Of a stretch of DNA of 64,000 nt, positions 59,142 to 64,000 are shown in pieces. The stretch covers positions 1-64,000 of the forward strand of contig JANNMJ010000168.1 in assembly GCA_031397815.1 (NCBI GenBank), written 5' to 3'. The position numbers were made by a program, and so were the translations under genes. The notes beneath the pieces are model-generated. The model made no database searches and had not been told where the DNA came from. It saw only the letters and a list, made by a program, of their open reading frames with translations. Source of the stretch: JANNMJ01 sp031397815. GTDB taxonomy: Bacteria; Bacteroidota; Bacteroidia; Cytophagales; Hymenobacteraceae. Each line of letters opens with the position of its first letter. Positions within the stretch are counted from its first letter, which is position 1.

Positions 59142-60647
59142 ATGGCCAATACGGGCAAGATCACGCAGGTCATCGGGCCAGTCGTGGACGTCAGCTTCGG
59201 CGGCGAAGGCACTAAGCTTCCCAATATCCTCGACGCGCTGGAAGTTATTAAGGATAACGGCCAAGTCGTTATCCTCGAATGCCAGCAGCATTTGGGCGAA
59301 GACCGCGTCCGGACCATCGCAATGGACTCGACCGAAGGTCTGACCCGTGGCGCTTCGGTTCGCGCTCTCGGCGGGCCAATCTCCATCCCGACCGGCGACG
59401 GCGTGAAAGGCCGTCTCTTCAACGTAATCGGTCAGGCGATTGACGGTATTCCGCAGCCGCCATCGGGCGTCCGCTTGCCGATTCACCGCTCCGCTCCGAG
59501 ATTCGACGAGCTCGCAACTTCTTCGGAAGTTCTCTTCACCGGCATCAAGGTCATCGACCTGCTGGAGCCGTACGTGAAAGGCGGTAAAATTGGTTTGTTC
59601 GGTGGTGCCGGTGTCGGCAAGACCGTATTGATCATGGAGCTTGTGAACAACATCGCGAAGGCCTACGGTGGTCTGTCGGTGTTTGCCGGCGTGGGTGAGC
59701 GTACCCGCGAAGGGAACGACTTGCTCCGCGAATTCCTCGAATCCGACGTTATCAAGTACGGCGAAGAGTTCAAGCACTCGATGGAAGCCGGTGGCTGGGA
59801 TCTGACGAAAGTCGATCAGGAAGCCATGAAGGATTCCAAGGCGACCCTCGTGTTCGGTCAGATGAACGAACCGCCCGGCGCCCGTGCCCGCGTAGCCCTC
59901 TCGGGGCTGACGATGGCCGAAAGCTTCCGCGACGGCGACGGCACCGGTGCCGGCCGCGACATCCTGTTCTTCATCGACAACATCTTCCGCTTCACGCAGG
60001 CGGGTTCGGAAGTATCGGCGCTGCTCGGGCGGATGCCGTCGGCCGTAGGGTACCAGCCGACGCTGGCCACCGAGATGGGCGCGATGCAGGAACGTATCAC
60101 CTCGACCAAGCGCGGTTCGATTACGTCGGTGCAGGCCGTTTACGTCCCTGCCGATGACTTGACCGACCCGGCTCCAGCCACGACCTTCGCTCACTTGGAC
60201 GCCACGACCGTATTGAGCCGGAAAATCGCCGAGCTGGGTATCTACCCCGCCGTTGACCCGCTCGACTCGACGTCGCGCATCCTCAACGCCGAAGTCCTCG
60301 GCGACGAGCACTACAACACGGCGCAGCGCGTGAAGGAAATTCTCCAGCGCTACAAAGAGCTGCAAGACATCATCGCCATCCTCGGGATGGACGAGCTGTC
60401 CGAGGAAGACAAGCAGACCGTAAACCGCGCCCGTCGGGTGCAGCGTTTCCTGTCGCAGCCGTTCCACGTTGCTGAGCAGTTCACCGGCCTCAAGGGCGTT
60501 CTCGTCGATATCAAAGACACCATCCGTGGTTTCAACGAAATCATCGACGGTAAGTACGACCACCTGCCGGAAGCCGCGTTCAACCTCGTCGGCTCCATCG
60601 AAGACGCCGTCGCGAAGGGCGAGCGCTTGATGGCCGAAGCGCGATAG
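59142..60647 (+). CDS. atpD: ATP synthase F1 beta subunit
   Basis: 501 residues from the ATG at 59142 (MANTGKITQVIGPVVDVSFG). Walker A is GLFGGAGVGKTVLIMEL; the GVGERTREGNDL and ILFFIDNIFRFTQAGSEVSALLG motifs and the DELSEEDK (DELSEED) regulatory loop are present. It is the catalytic subunit of the membrane F1Fo ATP synthase. It pairs with atpC only; the other atp genes lie elsewhere, as is usual in Bacteroidota. Confidence 0.98.
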   Translation: MANTGKITQVIGPVVDVSFGGEGTKLPNILDALEVIKDNGQVVILECQQHLGEDRVRTIAMDSTEGLTRGASVRALGGPISIPTGDGVKGRLFNVIGQAIDGIPQPPSGVRLPIHRSAPRFDELATSSEVLFTGIKVIDLLEPYVKGGKIGLFGGAGVGKTVLIMELVNNIAKAYGGLSVFAGVGERTREGNDLLREFLESDVIKYGEEFKHSMEAGGWDLTKVDQEAMKDSKATLVFGQMNEPPGARARVALSGLTMAESFRDGDGTGAGRDILFFIDNIFRFTQAGSEVSALLGRMPSAVGYQPTLATEMGAMQERITSTKRGSITSVQAVYVPADDLTDPAPATTFAHLDATTVLSRKIAELGIYPAVDPLDSTSRILNAEVLGDEHYNTAQRVKEILQRYKELQDIIAILGMDELSEEDKQTVNRARRVQRFLSQPFHVAEQFTGLKGVLVDIKDTIRGFNEIIDGKYDHLPEAAFNLVGSIEDAVAKGERLMAEAR

Positions 60648-60657
60648 TTTTAGTTAA

Positions 60658-60734
60658 TGGTTTTCGGTTTTCAGTTTTCAGTTTTTGGTCCGTATCCAAA
60701 ACTGAAAACCAAAAACCAAAAACTAAAAACCAGT
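60658..60734 (+). repeat. Low-complexity inverted repeat between atpD and atpC
   Basis: The left arm is built of GGTTTTCGGTTTTCAGTTTT words and the right arm of CCAAAACTGAAAACCAAAAA words, around TCCGTAT. It can form a long AT-rich hairpin inside the atpDC transcript, 4 bases before the atpC start. Confidence 0.85.
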
Positions 60735-60738
60735 TAAA

Positions 60739-60987
60739 ATGCATTTAGACATTATCACTCCTGACCAGCGCGTTTTCGGTGGCGAGGCCGTTTCGGTCAC
60801 GTTTCCGGGGCTGGACGGTTCGTTTGAAGTGCTCGACAACCACGCGCCGCTCATCGGAGCGTTGCGGGCGGGGCCTATCGTGGTACGTCAGGCCGGTGGA
60901 GTGCCCACCACTTTCCGCGTCGACGGCGGCGTGGTCGAAGTGCTCAACAACAACGTAGTGGTGCTGGCGGAAGCCTTGCTCGCGTAA
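60739..60987 (+). CDS. atpC: ATP synthase F1 epsilon subunit, short form
   Basis: 82 residues, covering only the N-terminal beta-sandwich of epsilon (MHLDIITPDQRVFGGEAVSV, GSFEVLDNHAPLIGAL, VDGGVVEVLNNNVVVLAEAL). The C-terminal helical hairpin that inhibits ATPase in E. coli (about 138 residues) is absent, a known trait of many Bacteroidota. It is the second gene of the atpDC operon. Confidence 0.96.
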   Translation: MHLDIITPDQRVFGGEAVSVTFPGLDGSFEVLDNHAPLIGALRAGPIVVRQAGGVPTTFRVDGGVVEVLNNNVVVLAEALLA

Positions 60988-61032
60988 GCTTTCCGAAAGC
61001 GCCACAAGAGCGCTCCCAAAGCGTTACTAAAT

Positions 61033-61078
61033 CAAACCGCCCGTTCGTGCAGCTGCACGGACGGGCGGCGGTATTTTC
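61033..61078 (+). terminator. Terminator of atpDC
   Basis: CCGCCCGTTCGTGC and GCACGGACGGGCGG pair perfectly around AGCT, followed after CGG by TATTTTCG. Confidence 0.85.
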
Positions 61079-61104
61079 GCCCTTCCCTAATCTTACTATC
61101 CGGT

Positions 61105-62802
61105 ATGGCCGAGCTGAACGCTGAATCTTCGTCTTTCGCGAAACTGATGGCTAATGGCAACCGCTATCGGGTGCCGCTGTACCAGCGCGATTACAGCTGG
61201 GATACCGACAACTGGGAGGAGCTGTGGGCAGATATTCTGGAGGTCTACGAGAAGCGCAGCTCGATTCACTACCTAGGTTCTATCGTGGTTCAGCACGAGG
61301 GGGAGAAAGCGTATCAGATCATTGATGGACAGCAACGCGTCACGACGCTTTCAGTACTAACCCTCGCCATCATTCGATGCTTGGAAAAGCTGGCGGCTGA
61401 TGGGCAGGCGCCCGACGACAATCGGGAGCGTGCGCGGCAGTTTCGGGAGGATTTTATCGGCCGAAAAGATGCTGTTTCGTTGCGCTATGGCAGTAAATTG
61501 ACGCTTAATCAGCAGAACGACGCTTTCTATCAGCTGCATTTGGTGCAGATAAAGGAGCCTCGGCTGCTCAATCGCGAAAACGACTCTAATCAGCGCCTAT
61601 ACCGGGCGCAGGAGTTTTTTTACGACAAGCTCCATACTTCCGGGCTGGCGAGCAATGGTGGGCACTTAGCGGAGCTGGCACGTTGCGTGGGCGAGGGCTT
61701 ATTATTCATCCAAATTTCGGTGGATAATGAGCTGAGCGCATTTACCGTGTTCGAGACGCTCAATTACGACGGACTACGCTTGACCGTCACCGATTTGCTC
61801 AAAAACTATTTGTTTTCGCGCTTCCCGGTCGGTTCCAATGATTTGCATTTGATCAATGAGCAGTGGCGTAAAATCGTGGAAGCCGTCGGGTTGGATCGGT
61901 TTGGGACGTTTCTGCGGCATTATTGGCTCGCCAACCACGCGCTCATCCGCGAAGACCGCTTATTCAAGGCCATCCGTCAGCAAATCACCACGGCGGCGGA
62001 CGCGGATGCGCTGCTGACTCGTCTGGAATCGGCGGCGTCCGTGTACGCCGCGCTGACCGATCCGGAAGACGATCACTGGAACAACGACTCCCAAGCGCGG
62101 GCCGATATCCGGGCGCTAAACCTCTTCGGGGTGCGCTTGCATCTACCCCTGCTCATTGCCGCCGAGCTGCACCTGCCGCGCGAGGAGGCGCGGCGCGTGC
62201 TGCATAGTCTGGTGGCGCTGTCGTTTCGCTATACGGTCATTGGTAAGCAGCAGACTAATCGGTTGGAGGAAGTGTACCAGCGCAGTGCTTTGGCGGTCAC
62301 CAACCACTCGGTGGTTACTGCCAGAGAGGTATGGGGGCGCTACCTGCGCGATTTTTACCCCGACGATGCGACCTTCCGTATGCAGTTCGAGCAGACCCGG
62401 CTGTCGGCGGCACCGCGGACGCGGAAGCTGCTGCGGTACATCCTTTTCGGACTGGAAAATCAGCTGGCCGCGACCGACCGTGACCCGGATAACGATCCGG
62501 CGACCATCGAACATATCTTACCCGATTCGGCGGCGGGCTTGGCTGACTGGGGCGCGTTCTCGGCAGAAGACCATTTGCTGCTCCGCGACCGGCTGGGTAA
62601 TTACACGCTGCTGGAGGCCACCAGCAACCGGCAGCTGCAAACCGCTGCTTACGATGAAAAGCAGCCGGTATATGCTGCTAGTCAGTACGCACTAGCCCAG
62701 CAAGCGCAGTATCCGGTATTCGAGCCCAAGCAGCTTAAAGATCGCCAACGCGACCTTGCCCGCGTAGCAACCGCCGTGTGGCGGTCGCCGTGGGCGGGGT
62801 AG
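61105..62802 (+). CDS. GmrSD-like DUF262/DUF1524 protein (putative modification-dependent nuclease)
   Basis: 565 residues. The N-terminal DUF262 (ParB-like) domain shows YRVPLYQRDYSWDTDNWEEL, LGSIVVQ and the hallmark DGQQR at residues 74-78 (YQIIDGQQRVTTLSVL). The middle is helical (FTVFETLNYDGLRLTVTDLL). The C-terminal DUF1524 His-Me finger has IEHILP (Glu469-His470) and RLGNYTLLEATSN. GmrSD proteins hydrolyse nucleotides through DUF262 and cut modified phage DNA through the HNH-type domain. Here the gene stands alone among housekeeping genes, with slightly lower GC. An anti-phage role is inference from the family. Confidence 0.87.
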   Translation: MAELNAESSSFAKLMANGNRYRVPLYQRDYSWDTDNWEELWADILEVYEKRSSIHYLGSIVVQHEGEKAYQIIDGQQRVTTLSVLTLAIIRCLEKLAADGQAPDDNRERARQFREDFIGRKDAVSLRYGSKLTLNQQNDAFYQLHLVQIKEPRLLNRENDSNQRLYRAQEFFYDKLHTSGLASNGGHLAELARCVGEGLLFIQISVDNELSAFTVFETLNYDGLRLTVTDLLKNYLFSRFPVGSNDLHLINEQWRKIVEAVGLDRFGTFLRHYWLANHALIREDRLFKAIRQQITTAADADALLTRLESAASVYAALTDPEDDHWNNDSQARADIRALNLFGVRLHLPLLIAAELHLPREEARRVLHSLVALSFRYTVIGKQQTNRLEEVYQRSALAVTNHSVVTAREVWGRYLRDFYPDDATFRMQFEQTRLSAAPRTRKLLRYILFGLENQLAATDRDPDNDPATIEHILPDSAAGLADWGAFSAEDHLLLRDRLGNYTLLEATSNRQLQTAAYDEKQPVYAASQYALAQQAQYPVFEPKQLKDRQRDLARVATAVWRSPWAG

Positions 62803-62845
62803 GTTTCCTTTTACGCTGGCGTCACGGCCAGTTCTTTCCGTTCCC

Positions 62846-63979
62846 ATGCCCATCTCCCCGAAAACGCCGCCCATCTATCAAACTTCCGTCTTCACGTTTG
62901 GCTCGCTCGCGGAGCTGGAGGCGTATTATGCCGCGCCGGGGCAGGATGGGCGCTACGCCTACGCCCGCGCCGAGCACCCGAATTCCGATGCGTTCGTGAT
63001 GGCCGTGGCGAAGCTGGAACACGCTGCGGGGGGCGTCCCGACGGGCGCGGGCTTGTCGGGCTTGCTCGCGGCGGTGCTCGCGACGTGCGCCGCCGGCGAC
63101 CACGTGCTGTGCCCCGAAGAGCTGTATGGCGGCTCGGTGGCGCTGCTGTCGGGGGAGATGGCGCGCCTCGGCATCCGCACGACTTACGTCCCGCTCGCCG
63201 ACCTCTACGACCTCGGTCCGCACCTGCAACCTACCACGAAGCTCGTGCTGGCGGAGACCCTCTCGAATCCGCTCCTCACCGTCCTCGATGGGCCGCGCTT
63301 GGGGGCGGCGTGCCGGGCGCACGGCGTCAAGCTGCTCATCGACAATACGTTCGCATCGCCGATTCTGAGCCAGCCGATGACGTGGGGCGCCGATATGGTG
63401 TGGCACTCGGCCACGAAATACCTCAGCGGCCACTCCGATGTGACCGCCGGCGTGGTGGTGGCGCAAGACCCGGCCCTCGTGACGCGGCTGCGGCAAGTGG
63501 GCACGAATCTGGGCCTGACGCTGGCGCCGTTTGAGTCGTGGCTGACGAGCCGGAGCCTGCACACGCTGCGCCTGCGGGTGCGCCAACATTCGGAGAATGG
63601 CTTGGCGGTGGCGCAGTTTCTGGCGGCGCATCCGGCGGTGGCAATGGTGTATTACCCCGGTCTGCCGACGCACGAAGGCCACGCGTTGGCGGCTGAGCAG
63701 CTCAGCCACGGGTGGTTCGGGGGGATGCTTTCGTTTCGGTTGAAAGACGATTCACAGGAGGCTGCCGACCGGTTTTTTCAGCGGACGAAGCACTTTCCGT
63801 TGGCGCCGTCGTTGGCGGGGGTGATGTCGTCGTCGTCGTACCCGCTCGCCACGAGCCACCGCGCCGTGCCCGATGAGCGCCGCCGCCGGTTGGGCATCAC
63901 GCCGGGGCTGGTGCGGGTGTCGGTAGGGGTGGAGGAAGTCGAGGAGCTGCTCGCCGACCTGCAACAGGCACTCGGATAG
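62846..63979 (+). CDS. PLP-dependent trans-sulfuration enzyme (cystathionine gamma-synthase/beta-lyase family)
   Basis: 377 residues. Motifs of the Cys/Met metabolism family: PPIYQTSVF, YAYARAEHPNSDAF, the PLP phosphate region GLSGLLAAVLATCAAGDHV, AETLSNPLL, LIDNTFASP and HSATKYLSGHSDV with PLP lysine K191, then the C-terminal SSSSYPLATSHRAVPDERRR and LVRVSVGVEEVEELLADL. It could be a cystathionine gamma-synthase, beta-lyase or methionine gamma-lyase; these cannot be told apart here. It lies 43 bases after the GmrSD-like gene on the same strand. Confidence 0.92.
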   Translation: MPISPKTPPIYQTSVFTFGSLAELEAYYAAPGQDGRYAYARAEHPNSDAFVMAVAKLEHAAGGVPTGAGLSGLLAAVLATCAAGDHVLCPEELYGGSVALLSGEMARLGIRTTYVPLADLYDLGPHLQPTTKLVLAETLSNPLLTVLDGPRLGAACRAHGVKLLIDNTFASPILSQPMTWGADMVWHSATKYLSGHSDVTAGVVVAQDPALVTRLRQVGTNLGLTLAPFESWLTSRSLHTLRLRVRQHSENGLAVAQFLAAHPAVAMVYYPGLPTHEGHALAAEQLSHGWFGGMLSFRLKDDSQEAADRFFQRTKHFPLAPSLAGVMSSSSYPLATSHRAVPDERRRRLGITPGLVRVSVGVEEVEELLADLQQALG

Positions 63980-64000
63980 GAATTCGCAGCGGTTTTCTGT

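Overview
GC-rich (about 60%) chromosomal DNA of a Bacteroidota bacterium, most like a Hymenobacter-type member of the Cytophagales; the rank below phylum is inference. The phylum call rests on several things seen here: secreted proteins with type IX secretion (T9SS) C-terminal sorting domains, an Oar-like TonB-dependent receptor, an isolated atpD-atpC pair with a very short epsilon subunit, the orders coiled-coil gene/zapA/rny and prs/rplY/pth, a long NusB, and promoters of the form TTG-N20/21-TACCTTTG.

Layout. 1-6.8 kb: M3 oligoendopeptidase, a lipoprotein, then a minus-strand tetR-paaA-paaB-paaC-paaD block (phenylacetyl-CoA epoxidase) with a PaaR-like operator inside the tetR promoter. 7-16.7 kb: T9SS lamin-tail-like protein, thiL, nusB, leucine dehydrogenase, a T9SS/PKD protein, a 21-bp tandem array and an ABC exporter. 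16.8-24 kb: orphan antitoxin-like gene beside a nested palindrome, tandem TonB_C protein, DisA_N-type (c-di-AMP) protein, tRNA-Ala, Oar-like receptor. 24-30 kb: NlpC/P60 lipoprotein, GlcD-like oxidase, and a small accessory cluster (two paralogous lipoproteins flanking a Crp/Fnr regulator, a second 21-bp array and a DUF4260 membrane protein). 30-45.6 kb: housekeeping genes (rny, zapA, SPOUT methyltransferase, endonuclease III-like enzyme, typA, msrB, metG, pth, rplY, prs) plus an AT-hook protein with six hooks. 45.7-59 kb: tRNA-Gln, a translationally coupled T9SS pair (ice-binding-like protein and propeller/PKD protein) whose first gene starts at a 20-bp poly-C tract, purL, and a 1524-aa T9SS repeat protein. 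59-64 kb: atpD, atpC, a GmrSD-like DUF262/DUF1524 protein and a trans-sulfuration enzyme.

The most striking signals are (i) the C20 homopolymer, which leaves the signal peptide of the ice-binding-like protein one base out of frame with the upstream start (probable phase variation); (ii) two unrelated intergenic arrays that share an exact 21-bp period; (iii) a candidate autoregulated, nearly leaderless promoter for the paa block; (iv) a DisA_N protein with a changed RHR motif; and (v) dense families of palindromic intergenic repeats, one nested inside another. No CRISPR array, prophage or transposase gene was found.
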